Origin: VBDM01 sp035499735
GTDB taxonomy: Bacteria > Pseudomonadota > Gammaproteobacteria > Burkholderiales > SG8-39
Assembly (NCBI GenBank): GCA_035499735.1
Contig: DATJYC010000019.1
Span: 1-64,000, forward strand
Direction: 5' to 3'
Length of the DNA: 64,000 bases
Of this stretch, positions 1-8,547 are shown one piece after another. Both the position numbers and the translations under genes were made by a program. Within the stretch, counting starts at the first letter, position 1. Each line of letters opens with the position of its first letter. The notes beneath the pieces are model-generated. The model was given only the letters and a program-made list of their open reading frames with translations. It was not told the origin of the DNA and searched no databases.

Positions 1-64
1 CGAAGCTGCGCTGCTCGTACTGCCGGTCGAGATCGGCTTGCGTGTAGTCGCGGAAGATCTTCAA
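1..64 (-). CDS. Start of an alpha/beta-hydrolase-like gene (partial)
   Basis: Only about 21 codons are inside the window. A TTG codon at 64-62 overlaps the TGA stop of the dioxygenase beta subunit (63-61), and the frame stays open to the window edge, reading LKIFRDYTQADLDRQYEQRS. An N-terminus with a D/Y-T-Q-x-x-L-D-x-Q-Y pattern recalls the cap of kynurenine formamidase-like alpha/beta hydrolases; that is recognition from memory, not alignment. The coupling suggests a hydrolase working with the ring-hydroxylating dioxygenase. The catalytic serine motif lies outside the window. Confidence 0.45.
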   Translation of the reverse strand, partial: MKIFRDYTQADLDRQYEQRSF

Positions 65-519
65 AAGAGGATCGCCACGCCGTCGATCTCGCCCTCGGAG
101 TTGACGAGCTCGACGCGCTTGTGCGCGATGCGGAAGGTCTCGCCGTCGCGCCGGAGGCGGTGCTCGACCAGCGCGCCCCAGACACGCTGGCGCTCGGCGC
201 GGAACTCGACGAGCGTCAGCGTCGAGGCGACCCTGATCTCTCCGTATTGCTCGGAGAGCACCATGATGTTGCCGACCTGGTGCACGGTCCGCGCGAGCGG
301 CAGTCTCGCGTGCGCCCGCGGATGGCGCGCCTGCTTCACGCGCAGCTCGAGCAGCGTGCGGTCGTCGTGGATGATCGAGCTCGTCTCGAGCGCGTCCTGC
401 TGCCCCTGCTCCAGCGGCACCCAGTAGGTGGCGTCGTCCGTGTAGAGATCCAGCCATGCCTCGAGCCGGTGCGTGTCGAGCAGCCGCGCCTCGTGGTACA
501 GGAACTCCTCGATGTTCAT
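61..519 (-). CDS. Aromatic-ring-hydroxylating dioxygenase, beta subunit
   Basis: A 152-residue protein of the SnoaL-like/cystatin-fold beta subunit family, which packs against the Rieske alpha subunit and has a mainly structural role. Family hallmarks are the N-terminal helix with E-F-L-Y-H-E-A-R-L-L-D, then D-D-A-T-Y-W-V-P, and a C-terminal stretch R-D-G-E-T-F-R-I-A-H-K-R-V. The ATG at 519-517 overlaps the stop of the alpha-subunit gene by four bases, so I start it there and not at the longer upstream extension, which is a shadow of the alpha gene. Order is alpha then beta, as usual. The substrate cannot be inferred from the beta subunit. Confidence 0.9.
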   Translation of the reverse strand: MNIEEFLYHEARLLDTHRLEAWLDLYTDDATYWVPLEQGQQDALETSSIIHDDRTLLELRVKQARHPRAHARLPLARTVHQVGNIMVLSEQYGEIRVASTLTLVEFRAERQRVWGALVEHRLRRDGETFRIAHKRVELVNSEGEIDGVAILF

Positions 520-1832
520 TCGGTCATGTAGTCCAGCCAGGCGCGCATCTGCGCCCGGATGTAGACCTCGCTCGTGCCGGTGGCGCCGCGCAGGCTTCCG
601 CCCTCGGCCGTGTCGCGGCCGAGGCCACGCCCGATCTGCGCCCATTCGACCGCGCCGCTCGCGAAGCCGCGCTGGATGCGCTCGTAGACCTCGAGATCGT
701 CGGTCAGCACCCACGAGCCGGTGCCGTTCACCACGTTGGAGAAGGCGACGGTGTCGCGGAACGTGCTCGGGGGCGCCTGAGGCATGCGGAAGGAATAGGT
801 GTGGACCGCGGTGCGGTCCACCGCGAGCGGCTGCAGGATGCGCAGCTGGCGGAACTGGCTCATGAACGAGCAGCTCGGGTAGATCACGGTGTTCCACAGC
901 GTCACGCGCAGGATGCGGTCGGCTTCCTTCTGACCCACCTTCCCCGCGAGCGCCCTGCGGTACTCGTCGAATGCCGGATTGCCCATTCCCGCGACGAGGC
1001 GGCTGTCGTCATGGTAATCGCCCATGATCCCGTGGCCGCGCGGCGTCGCGCGCATGCCCGTGCCTTCCCACACCGAGTCGGGTGCGCCGTTCTGGCGCAT
1101 CTGCCGCACGGCGATGTCGAAGTAATGCTCCTTCCCGGGCGCGCCCGGCTCGGGCGCCGCGCGCGCGGCCGCCACCGAGGAGGCGTGCACCCAGGCCGGG
1201 TGCGCGCCGTCGAGGTGGTTCTCGAGCATCAGCTTCCAGTTGCCGTTGTAGGCGTGCTTGAACACGCCCCCGGCGACCTCGAGCTCGCCGCCCGGCGCGC
1301 GGTCGACGAGGTCGTCGAACGAGGCCTTCGCCGGCCCGAGAAAGCTCTCGAGGCTCTCCCCGGAAGCGGCGAGCGAGGCGAAGATGAAGCCGCGGTACGC
1401 GGCGACGCGAGGAGCGACCTTAAGGCCGCGGGGAAGCTTCGCCTTGTCGTAGCCGTCGGCGAACGGCACGGCCCGCAACACACCGGCGCGGTCGTAGCTC
1501 CAGCCGTGATAGGGACAGACGAAGCGCTCGGCGTTGCCGCGGCCCTCGGGGCAGACCATCGTGCCGCGGTGCATGCAGCGGTTGACGAGCACCGCGATCT
1601 CGCCCGGGCGCTTGCTCACGACGATCACCGGCGCGCGCCCCATGCGCGCGGTGAAGTAGTCGCCGGGCGCCTTGAGCTGGCTCTCGTGGCCGAGGACGAG
1701 CCAGGCGCGCCCGAAGAGGCGCTCCATCTCCAGATCGAACAGCGCGGGATCGGCGTACAGCGAGCGGTGGACGCGGTCGGGCTGCACCAGCGCCGCCAGG
1801 CTCTGCCGTTCGAAGGCTCCCATGATTTTCAA
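516..1832 (-). CDS. Rieske aromatic-ring-hydroxylating dioxygenase, alpha subunit
   Basis: A 438-residue catalytic subunit that inserts O2 into an aromatic ring using electrons from a separate reductase, not seen in the window. The Rieske [2Fe-2S] motif is C86-x-H88 ... C106-x2-H109. The mononuclear-iron region is E204-N205-x2-D208-x2-H211-x4-H216, with bridging Asp and both His ligands in place. I chose the TTG at 1832 because AAGGGAG sits 7 bases upstream; the ATG at 1823 would put the SD 16 bases away. The gene is coupled to the beta subunit and diverges from the FAD monooxygenase with only 14 bases between start codons. It belongs broadly to the benzoate/anthranilate/phenylpropionate-type dioxygenases; the substrate is unknown. 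Confidence 0.92.
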   Translation of the reverse strand: MKIMGAFERQSLAALVQPDRVHRSLYADPALFDLEMERLFGRAWLVLGHESQLKAPGDYFTARMGRAPVIVVSKRPGEIAVLVNRCMHRGTMVCPEGRGNAERFVCPYHGWSYDRAGVLRAVPFADGYDKAKLPRGLKVAPRVAAYRGFIFASLAASGESLESFLGPAKASFDDLVDRAPGGELEVAGGVFKHAYNGNWKLMLENHLDGAHPAWVHASSVAAARAAPEPGAPGKEHYFDIAVRQMRQNGAPDSVWEGTGMRATPRGHGIMGDYHDDSRLVAGMGNPAFDEYRRALAGKVGQKEADRILRVTLWNTVIYPSCSFMSQFRQLRILQPLAVDRTAVHTYSFRMPQAPPSTFRDTVAFSNVVNGTGSWVLTDDLEVYERIQRGFASGAVEWAQIGRGLGRDTAEGGSLRGATGTSEVYIRAQMRAWLDYMTE

Positions 1833-1846
1833 ATAATATCTCCCTT

Positions 1847-2938
1847 ATGCGCATCCCGGCACTGATCGTGGGCGGCGGCATCGGCGGGCTCTCGCTCGCG
1901 CGGGAGCTGACGCTGCGCGGTCTTCCCGCGACGGTGCTGGAGCGCGCGCCGCGGCTCAACCCGGTCGGCGCGGGGATCATCATGAACCCCAACGCCATGG
2001 CGGTGCTCGAGAGAAACGGCCTCGCCGCCGAGGTGCGCCGCGAATCCTGGCCCTACCTCACCCGCGAGACGCGCGATGCGGACGGCCGGCTCCTCGCGAC
2101 CCGCGATTACCGGCCGCTCTACGAGAGCGGCCGGCTCGCGCAGGGGGCGCTCGTCCACCGCGCGCACCTGCTCGACGTGCTCTACCGCAGCCTGCCGGAA
2201 GGAACGGTGCGCTTCGGCCACGAAATGAAGCGCGTCGAGATTCCCGAAGGCGGCGTCGTGGTCGGCGCCGACGGGATCCATTCGCAGGTGCGGCGCGAGC
2301 TGTTCGGGGAGATCGCGCCCCGCTACATGGGCTACCGCTCCCATCGCCTCGTCGTGGACAACGTGGCCGGCGTGCGCTGCTTCACGGAATTTCTGGGGCG
2401 CGGCGCGCGCATCGGCCTGGTGCCCATATCCGAAACGCGGCTCTACGTGTGGACCACCTTCAATTCTCCCCGCGAAGCGCCGCTGCCCGAGCCGCGCGGC
2501 GTGCTCGAGCAGTTCGGCGCTGAGGCCGTGCGGCGCGTGCGGGCCGCCCTGCCTCCGGCGGAGGAGATCATCGTCACGGAGATCGAGGAGCTGGCTCCGG
2601 AGCGCTGGACGCAGGGCCGCGCGGCGCTCCTCGGCGACGCCGTCCACGCCATGACGCCGAACATCGGCCAGGGCGCGGGCATGGCGATGGAGGACGCCGC
2701 CGTGCTCGCCGAGGAGCTGGCGGGCGCGTCCGGAATCGATCAGGCTCTGGCAAACTATGTCCGGCGGCGCAAGGCACGCGTGGAAACCGTGATGCGCGTC
2801 TCGCGCGAAGTGGGCGAGGACGGCCAGCGATCCGGGGCGCTCGCGTGCTGGCTGAGGAACCGGCGCGTGCGCCGCGAGGGGCGCAACGTGGAGAAGGCGC
2901 ACGCCGACCTCGAGCGGCTGCTGGCTTTTACGGGATGA
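1847..2938 (+). CDS. FAD-dependent aromatic monooxygenase (salicylate/3-hydroxybenzoate hydroxylase type)
   Basis: A 363-residue flavoprotein of the group A aromatic hydroxylases, which use NAD(P)H and O2 to hydroxylate phenolic rings. Visible motifs are the N-terminal dinucleotide fold G9-G-G-I-G-G14, the central D-G motif in V-G-A-D-G-I-H-S near residue 145, and the FAD-ribityl G-D motif in L-L-G-D-A-V-H-A-M-T-P near residue 263, followed by G-Q-G-A-G-M-A-M-E-D. No Shine-Dalgarno is visible before the ATG. The stop codon overlaps the next gene. Its place beside the ring dioxygenase suggests successive ring hydroxylations of one substrate, but the exact reaction is not determinable. Confidence 0.9.
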   Translation: MRIPALIVGGGIGGLSLARELTLRGLPATVLERAPRLNPVGAGIIMNPNAMAVLERNGLAAEVRRESWPYLTRETRDADGRLLATRDYRPLYESGRLAQGALVHRAHLLDVLYRSLPEGTVRFGHEMKRVEIPEGGVVVGADGIHSQVRRELFGEIAPRYMGYRSHRLVVDNVAGVRCFTEFLGRGARIGLVPISETRLYVWTTFNSPREAPLPEPRGVLEQFGAEAVRRVRAALPPAEEIIVTEIEELAPERWTQGRAALLGDAVHAMTPNIGQGAGMAMEDAAVLAEELAGASGIDQALANYVRRRKARVETVMRVSREVGEDGQRSGALACWLRNRRVRREGRNVEKAHADLERLLAFTG

Positions 2939-3354
2939 GGATCATGTCCAGGATACGGCACATCGCGATCACCGCGGAGGACCCTTTCGTCACCGCGGAG
3001 GCGTTCAAGAAGGCGCTCGGGCTCGAGGAGATCGCGCGCGGCGACAGCGAGCTCGCGCGCGAGGTCTATCTCACCGACGGCTACATCAACCTCGCCATCG
3101 TCTGCTGGAAGCGCACCAGGGAAACGCCGAACCCGTATCCCGAAGGCTACGGGCTCGACCACTTCGGCGTGCAGGTGGACGATCTCGACCGCGCCGAGGC
3201 GCGCGCGCGAGACGCGGGCGCAACGCCGCAGCCGCCGCCCCCCGTCGATCTCTCCAGGCTCGGCGGGCGCCTCTTCTTCGAGAAGAAGCTCCAGCTCGCC
3301 GGGGTGAAATTCGACCTCTCGGGGCACGGATGGCCGGTGACGCCGGAAAAATAG
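2935..3354 (+). CDS. VOC-family (glyoxalase/extradiol-fold) protein
   Basis: A 139-residue protein with one beta-alpha-beta-beta-beta vicinal-oxygen-chelate module: I-R-H-I-A-I-T at the start, Y-G-L-D-H-F-G-V-Q-V-D-D in the middle, with candidate metal ligands His6-8 region, His of D-H-F, and Glu of L-F-F-E-K-K. The start overlaps the monooxygenase stop (ATGA at 2935); an internal ATG at 2944 is an alternative. The 3' end overlaps the ABC ATPase by 25 bases. VOC proteins include lyases, isomerases and dioxygenases, so only the fold is called. Catabolic context fits a ring-cleavage or side-chain step. Confidence 0.8.
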   Translation: MRIMSRIRHIAITAEDPFVTAEAFKKALGLEEIARGDSELAREVYLTDGYINLAIVCWKRTRETPNPYPEGYGLDHFGVQVDDLDRAEARARDAGATPQPPPPVDLSRLGGRLFFEKKLQLAGVKFDLSGHGWPVTPEK

Positions 3355-4136
3355 CGCTCGAGGCCTCCGGAGTCCGCAAGGCGTACGCCAAGAACGGGGT
3401 GTCGCTGCAGGTGCTCGACATCGAGGGCTTCGCGGCGCGCGAAGGCGAGTTCATAACCGTCATCGGGCCGAGCGGCTGCGGCAAGAGCACCTTGCTGCAC
3501 ATCATGGGCGGCTTCATTCCCGCAGACCACGGATCGATCCGCGTCTACGGGAATCCGGTGACCGGCCCCGGCCCCGATCGCGGCATGATGTTCCAGGAGT
3601 TCGCGCTGTTCCCGTGGAAAACGGTGGCGGGCAACGTCGCGTGGGGACTCGAGGTGCAGGGCGCGGCGCGGCCGGAGATCGAGGCCGCGGTGACGAGGCA
3701 GCTCGGGATCATGGGCCTTTCGGAATTCCGCAGCCACTATCCCGCCGAGCTCTCGGGAGGCATGAAGCAGCGCGTCGCGCTCGCGCGCGTCCTCGCGTTC
3801 GACCCCAAGGTGCTGCTGATGGACGAGCCTTTCGGCGCGCTCGACGCGCAGACGCGCGAGACCATGCAGGAGGAGCTGACGCGGCTGTGGGAGCGCACCG
3901 GCAAGACCATCGTCTTCGTCACCCACGACATCGAGGAAGCGGTCTACCTCGGCGACCGCGTGGTCGTGCTGAGCGCGCGCCCCGGGCGCATCCGCGAGGA
4001 AGTGATGATCGACCTCCCCCGGCCGCGCGGCCTCGAGGCCAAGAAATCCTTGCAGTGCCACGAGTACCGCAACCGGATCTGGGACCTGATCAGGGCCGAG
4101 GCAGATAGCTCTGATCGACCATCGAGTCCACGTTGA
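3330..4136 (+). CDS. ABC transporter ATP-binding protein, NitT/TauT family
   Basis: A 268-residue ATPase of the nitrate/sulfonate/aromatic importer type. Walker A is G46-P-S-G-C-G-K-S-T54. The signature L-S-G-G-M-K-Q is near residue 140, Walker B L-L-M-D-E-P near 161 followed by the D-loop G-A-L-D, and the switch histidine in V-T-H-D-I-E-E-A near 198. It overlaps the VOC gene at its 5' end and the binding-protein gene by 47 bases at its 3' end, on the opposite strand. It probably powers the two permeases encoded convergently at 5069-6552; that split arrangement is unusual. Confidence 0.9.
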   Translation: MAGDAGKIALEASGVRKAYAKNGVSLQVLDIEGFAAREGEFITVIGPSGCGKSTLLHIMGGFIPADHGSIRVYGNPVTGPGPDRGMMFQEFALFPWKTVAGNVAWGLEVQGAARPEIEAAVTRQLGIMGLSEFRSHYPAELSGGMKQRVALARVLAFDPKVLLMDEPFGALDAQTRETMQEELTRLWERTGKTIVFVTHDIEEAVYLGDRVVVLSARPGRIREEVMIDLPRPRGLEAKKSLQCHEYRNRIWDLIRAEADSSDRPSSPR

Positions 4137-5058
4137 CCGGCTTCTCCAGCCACTGCAGCTTGTCGAGCATGAACGCCGACAGCTTTCTCAGGCTCTCGAC
4201 GTCGACTCGGCCGTCGGGCGAGCGCCTCCAGTCGGCGTTCCTGATGTAGATCTCGAGCGGAGTGCGGACGAAGCCGGCCTTGTGCAGGTCGCGCTTCGCC
4301 TGCTCGGTGTTGGCAAGGTAGAACTTCGTGACCGCGACGTAGTCGGCGAGGAAGGCGCGCACCGCGTCCGGGTGCGCCTTCAGGAATTTCTCGCCGAACC
4401 AGATATCGAGCAGCTCGTGGTCGTAGCCCACCGCCTCGGTCGCGGTGAAGAGCTTGCGCAAGCCTCCTTTCGCGACCTCGGCGGAGTAGAACGGCTCGAC
4501 GAAGGTCCCGGCGCTGACCTTCCCCGTGCGCACCGCCTCGCCGATCGCCGGGAAGCTCATCGGCACGACTTTCGTGTCGCGGTCCGGAACCAGGCCGGCG
4601 TTGATCAGGCCGGCGCGCGCCCACAGGTCGGTGGCGGTCTTGATGCCGACGATCGCGATCGTTCCGCCCTTGAGGTCCTTGACCGACTTGATCGGGCCGT
4701 CGTCCTTGACCATGTAGGTGGTGCTGAACCACTGCCTGCCGGCGGCCTCCTGCGACACGCTGGCGACGATCTTCATGTCGAGCCCCTGGGCGCGCGCGAA
4801 GATCACCGCCAGTCCCGGCGCGGTGCCGGCGTCGATCTCGCCCGCGAGGAAGGCCTGGAAGCGCTCGGGATTGGCCTGGAAGAGGATCTGCTTGAGCTCG
4901 TAGCGCCTGCCCTGGTTGGGAGCGAGATCGGGGCGGGCGCTCATCAGCCACAGGTTCTCTTCTGCGGCGAAGCCGCGGCCCAGGCGGATCAGCGGCGCGC
5001 CCTGCGCGACGGCGTGGGCGCTGAAAGCGAATGCGAGAATCGCGAGAAGGGATTTCAC
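4090..5058 (-). CDS. ABC transporter substrate-binding protein, NMT1/SsuA-TauA type
   Basis: A 322-residue periplasmic solute receptor. The first 18 residues form a Sec signal peptide ending A-V-A before Q-G-A-P. The body has the NMT1/THI5-like pattern: E-I-D-A-G-T-A-P in the first lobe, L-K-G-G-T-I-A-I-V-G after residue 125, and G-T-F-V-E-P-F in the second lobe. It is the last gene of a minus-strand unit permease-permease-receptor. Its 3' 47 bases are antisense to the end of the ATPase gene. The family carries nitrate, sulfonates, pyrimidines or aromatic acids; the catabolic neighbours favour an aromatic acid. Confidence 0.88.
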   Translation of the reverse strand: MKSLLAILAFAFSAHAVAQGAPLIRLGRGFAAEENLWLMSARPDLAPNQGRRYELKQILFQANPERFQAFLAGEIDAGTAPGLAVIFARAQGLDMKIVASVSQEAAGRQWFSTTYMVKDDGPIKSVKDLKGGTIAIVGIKTATDLWARAGLINAGLVPDRDTKVVPMSFPAIGEAVRTGKVSAGTFVEPFYSAEVAKGGLRKLFTATEAVGYDHELLDIWFGEKFLKAHPDAVRAFLADYVAVTKFYLANTEQAKRDLHKAGFVRTPLEIYIRNADWRRSPDGRVDVESLRKLSAFMLDKLQWLEKPVNVDSMVDQSYLPRP

Positions 5059-5068
5059 GGGCGTCCTC

Positions 5069-5815
5069 TCAGACGTAGTAGGTATCGAGCTTTTCCCAGT
5101 ATATCAACCTGTCGCGCAGCAGCACGACCGCCCGGTCGAGCGCCCAGCCGAGCGCCGCGATCACGACCACCACGGCCAGCATCTGGTCGGTCTTGAGCGA
5201 GGAGAGCGAGTAGACCACCCGGTAGCCCAGGCCGTCGGCCGAGCTCACCATCTCGGTGATCACCACCACGATCATCGCCACGGGGACCGCGACGCGGAAG
5301 CCGGCGAAAATGAAGGGCGCCGTGGCGGGGACCACGACGCGCCGCAGGACGGCGGCGTGCGAGGCGCCCATGCTCTGCGCCGCCCAGAGGAGCGCGCGGT
5401 TCACGTCGCGCGCGCCGTGGTAGGTCATGATGGCAACCGGGTAGAGGCACTCGAGGAACACCAGCGCGATCTTCGACAGGCTGCCGATGCCGAACACGAA
5501 GACGAAGATCGGGAAGAGCGCCAGCTTGGGCACCGCGTAGGTGCCGGACAACAGCGGGTCGAGCATCCCCGCGACGAAGGCCGAGCGGCCCATCAGCATG
5601 CCGAGCAGCACGCCGCAGGCCGCGGCGAGCGCGAAGCCGCCGAGCGCGCGCTCGAGCGTCACCCACGCTTCGAGCAGGAAGTCCCCGCTCGCGAGAAGCC
5701 GCCCGAGCTCCGAGGCGATGCTGGCGAGCGACGGGAACAGGAGCGGGCTCCACACGCCGCTGCGCGCCGCCGCCTCCCAGGCGATCAGCGCGGCGGCGAC
5801 GAGGGCGAACCTCAT
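5069..5815 (-). CDS. ABC transporter permease, NitT/TauT family
   Basis: A 248-residue inner-membrane permease of the SsuC/TauC type with about six helices. The binding-protein-dependent loop E-A-A-x3-G-x9-I-x-L-P is recognisable as A-A-Q-S-M-G-A-S-H-A-A-V-L-R-R-V-V-V-P. The ATG at 5815 overlaps the TGA of the upstream permease gene; earlier in-frame codons belong to the antisense of that gene. It forms a heterodimeric or paired channel with the next permease. Ten bases separate it from the receptor gene. Confidence 0.9.
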   Translation of the reverse strand: MRFALVAAALIAWEAAARSGVWSPLLFPSLASIASELGRLLASGDFLLEAWVTLERALGGFALAAACGVLLGMLMGRSAFVAGMLDPLLSGTYAVPKLALFPIFVFVFGIGSLSKIALVFLECLYPVAIMTYHGARDVNRALLWAAQSMGASHAAVLRRVVVPATAPFIFAGFRVAVPVAMIVVVITEMVSSADGLGYRVVYSLSSLKTDQMLAVVVVIAALGWALDRAVVLLRDRLIYWEKLDTYYV

Positions 5816-6552
5816 GGCGTCTCGCCCTGCCAGCCCAGCATCCGCGCGCGCGCCGCGCGCACCAGCCGGTCGCCGGCGTATCCGAGAATCGCGATCGAGA
5901 GCAGCGAGACCCACATCAGATCGAAGCGCAGCGAATTCTCCGAAACGCGGATCAGGTACCCGAGGCCCGAGCGCGCGTTGATCATCTCGGCGGCGAACAT
6001 CACGACGAACGACAGCGCGAGCGACACGCGCATGCCCGCGAAGATCAGCGGCGCGGCGCTCGGCAGGACCACCGAGCGGAAGATGCGCGCGCGCCCGGCC
6101 CCCATGCTGAGCGCCGACCACACGAGGATGGTCCGCGTCTGCCGCGCGCCGGTGTAGGCGTTGATGAACACCGGGTAGAAGCATGCGAGCGCGATGATCA
6201 GGATCTTCGACAGATCGCCGATGCCGAACCACAGCATGAAGATCGGCAGCATGACGATCTTCGGCACCGGGTAGGACAGGAACACCGCCGGGCTCACCAT
6301 GCGGTCGAACCACCGCGCGACGCCGGCGGCGACGCCCAGCGCCGCGCCAGCGGCGGTACCCAGCGCGAAGCCCGGCAGGGAGCGCGCGAGGCTCGCGCCG
6401 ATATGCCGGTAGAGCTCGGAGGAGCCGAGCGCGGTCGCGAAGTCCCGGAGGATCTCCGCGGGCCCCAGGATGTAGCTCGGCAGCCCGTGCAGCGACGCGA
6501 TCTGCCACGCCGCGAGCGCGAGAAGCAGCAGTCCGGCCCTTGCTGTGCGCAC
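5812..6552 (-). CDS. ABC transporter permease, NitT/TauT family (first gene of the unit)
   Basis: A 246-residue second permease, homologous to its neighbour: P-V-P-K-I-V-M-L-P-I-F-M-L-W-F-G-I-G parallels the same region there, and the ATPase-contacting loop reads A-L-S-M-G-A-G-R-A-R-I-F-R-S-V-V-L-P. I start it at GTG 6552, giving V-R-T-A-R-A-G-L-L, because a perfect GGAGGAG lies 7 bases upstream; the upstream ATG pair at 6582/6579 has no comparable site and would place the SD inside the gene. Two different permeases imply a heterodimeric importer. Confidence 0.88.
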   Translation of the reverse strand: MRTARAGLLLLALAAWQIASLHGLPSYILGPAEILRDFATALGSSELYRHIGASLARSLPGFALGTAAGAALGVAAGVARWFDRMVSPAVFLSYPVPKIVMLPIFMLWFGIGDLSKILIIALACFYPVFINAYTGARQTRTILVWSALSMGAGRARIFRSVVLPSAAPLIFAGMRVSLALSFVVMFAAEMINARSGLGYLIRVSENSLRFDLMWVSLLSIAILGYAGDRLVRAARARMLGWQGETP

Positions 6553-6559
6553 CTGAGAT

Positions 6560-6566
6560 CTCCTCC
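6560..6566 (-). promoter_or_regulatory. Shine-Dalgarno GGAGGAG deciding the permease start
   Basis: GGAGGAG read on the minus strand, 7 bases before the GTG at 6552. It argues against the two upstream ATG codons as the start. Confidence 0.75.
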
Positions 6567-6624
6567 GGGGAGCGGGCATCATAGCGCATGCCCCCTCCGG
6601 GCAGGCGTGGGACAATGCGCCCGG

Positions 6625-8547
6625 ATGAAACGCCTCCTGCGCGCGATCGATGCGGTGCTGTTCCCGGCGCGTCTCGCGATCCTCCGCGATCTGCTCGTGG
6701 CGTTCCTCGCGTTCAACGCGCTCACCAGGCTCGCGCTCACGGCCTGGAACGGCGAGCCCTCGCTGTTCCTGCCCTGGCGCATCCTGCCCGCGATGGCGAT
6801 CGGCGCCGTCTTCGACCTCGGGGCCGCGGTCTTCGTCGCGCCCTTCGTCGCGGCGCTGCTCGCCTGGTGGCCCGAGCGCCGGCCCGGGTCGCTGCGGGCG
6901 CTGCTCGCTCCGGCTACGCTCGTTCTTTGCGGAGTGTTGGTGTTCGTAGGCGCCTCGGAGCTGGTGTTCTGGAACGAGTTCGCCTCGCGCTTCAACTTCA
7001 TCGCGGTCGATTACCTCGTCTACACCAACGAGGTGATCGGCAACATCCGCGAGTCGTACAACATGCCCTTGCTGCTCTCGCTCGTCGGCGTCACCGCGCT
7101 TCTGCTCTGGTGGCCGGTGTTCCGCCGGGTGTCCACGCGGGTCGAGGCGCCCGCGGTGCCCCTGAGGTCCCGCTCGCTCGCCGTGGCGCTCTGGGCGCTC
7201 GCGCCCTTCGCCGCCTACGCGGCCCTCGACGCCCGCTACAAGGAGTTCTCCTCCGACGCCCAGCTGAACGAGCTCGCGGGGGACGGCTACTACGACTTCT
7301 TCCACGCGTTCCGCGCGAACGAGATCGACTACGAGCGCTTCTACCGGACGCTGCCGCCCGACCAGGCCTCGCGCGTGCTCGCGCGCGAGCTCGACGTCCC
7401 GGGCGGCGCAACGCCGGAGCCGCCGTTCGAGCGCGACATCAAGGCCCGCGGGCCCGAGAAGCGCCTCAACGTCGTGCTCGTCTCGGTCGAGGCGCTCAGC
7501 GCCGACTTCATGGCCGCGTTCGGCAACCGCGAGGGCCTGACTCCGCGGCTCGACGCGCTCGCCCGGGACGGATTGCTGTTCACCCGCCTCTACGCCACCG
7601 GCACCCGCACTGTCCGGGGGCTGGAGGCGCTGACGCTGTCGTTCCCCCCCACGCCGGGCTACTCCATCGTCAAGCGGCCGGACAACGAGGGCTTGTTCTC
7701 CCTCGGCGAGGTCTTCAGGGAAAAGGGTTACGAGCGGCTGTACCTCTACGGCGGCTACGCCTACTTCGACAACATGGAGGCGTTCTTCGCGGGGAACGGC
7801 TACACCGTCGTCGACCGCACCGCGATCCGGGCCGAGGACATCTCGTACGAGAACATCTGGGGCGTGGCCGACGAGGACCTGTTCAAGCTCTCGATCTCCG
7901 AGCTCGACAAGCGCTGGGCCGCGCACAAGCCCTTCTTCGCGCACATCATGACCGTCTCCAACCACCGTCCCTTCGCCTACCCCGCCGGGCGCATCGACAT
8001 CCCCCCGGGGACGCGCGAGGGCGCGGTGAAGTACACCGACTTCGCGATCGGGCAGTTCATCGACCGCGCGCGCGGCCGCCCCTGGTTCTCGCACACGCTC
8101 TTCGCGATCGTCGCCGACCACACGCACAAGGGGCGGGGCCGCACCGAGCTGCCGCCGGAGAACTATCACATCCCGCTGATCGTGTACGCGCCCGGCAAGG
8201 TCGCACCGGGCCGCGTCGACGCGATCGCTTCCCAGATCGACGTGGGGCCGACCCTGCTCGGCCTGCTCGGCTTCAGCTACCGGTCGCGCTTCTTCGGGCA
8301 CGACGTGCTGCAGGAGGGCGCGAAGGACCAGCGCGCTCTCTTCGCCAACTACCAGACGGTGGGCTACTACCGCGACGGCCTGATCGTGGAGCTGAAGCCG
8401 AAGAGGCGCTACCGCATCGTCGACGCGAGCACCGGCGAGGCGCGCAAGGAGGACGCGCGCTCGGCCGCGCTGCTGGACCAGGCGATCAGCTACTACCAGG
8501 TGGCGAGCCGGGCCTACCGGTCAGGCGAGCTCCGGGTCGCGCGCTAG
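6625..8547 (+). CDS. LtaS-like sulfatase-fold phosphoglycerol/phosphoethanolamine transferase
   Basis: A 640-residue membrane enzyme with about five N-terminal transmembrane helices (residues 1-200) and a periplasmic alkaline-phosphatase/sulfatase-fold domain (about 275-620). The domain begins N-V-V-L-V-S-V-E-A-L-S-A-D. The likely nucleophile is the threonine in T-G-T-R-T-V-R-G near residue 327. Later metal-site motifs are S-N-H-R-P-F near 445 and D-H-T-H near 499. Proteobacterial members transfer phosphoglycerol or phosphoethanolamine to glycans or lipids. Start ATG 6625 precedes M-K-R-L-L-R-A; the longer frame upstream is antisense to the permease. Its TAG stop shares CTAG with the convergent gene. 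Confidence 0.85.
   Translation: MKRLLRAIDAVLFPARLAILRDLLVAFLAFNALTRLALTAWNGEPSLFLPWRILPAMAIGAVFDLGAAVFVAPFVAALLAWWPERRPGSLRALLAPATLVLCGVLVFVGASELVFWNEFASRFNFIAVDYLVYTNEVIGNIRESYNMPLLLSLVGVTALLLWWPVFRRVSTRVEAPAVPLRSRSLAVALWALAPFAAYAALDARYKEFSSDAQLNELAGDGYYDFFHAFRANEIDYERFYRTLPPDQASRVLARELDVPGGATPEPPFERDIKARGPEKRLNVVLVSVEALSADFMAAFGNREGLTPRLDALARDGLLFTRLYATGTRTVRGLEALTLSFPPTPGYSIVKRPDNEGLFSLGEVFREKGYERLYLYGGYAYFDNMEAFFAGNGYTVVDRTAIRAEDISYENIWGVADEDLFKLSISELDKRWAAHKPFFAHIMTVSNHRPFAYPAGRIDIPPGTREGAVKYTDFAIGQFIDRARGRPWFSHTLFAIVADHTHKGRGRTELPPENYHIPLIVYAPGKVAPGRVDAIASQIDVGPTLLGLLGFSYRSRFFGHDVLQEGAKDQRALFANYQTVGYYRDGLIVELKPKRRYRIVDASTGEARKEDARSAALLDQAISYYQVASRAYRSGELRVAR

Noticed and set aside
5812..8301. 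829-codon minus-strand frame running through the LtaS-like gene
   Set aside because: Only the last 246 codons (the permease) match a family; the rest is antisense of the sulfatase-fold gene.
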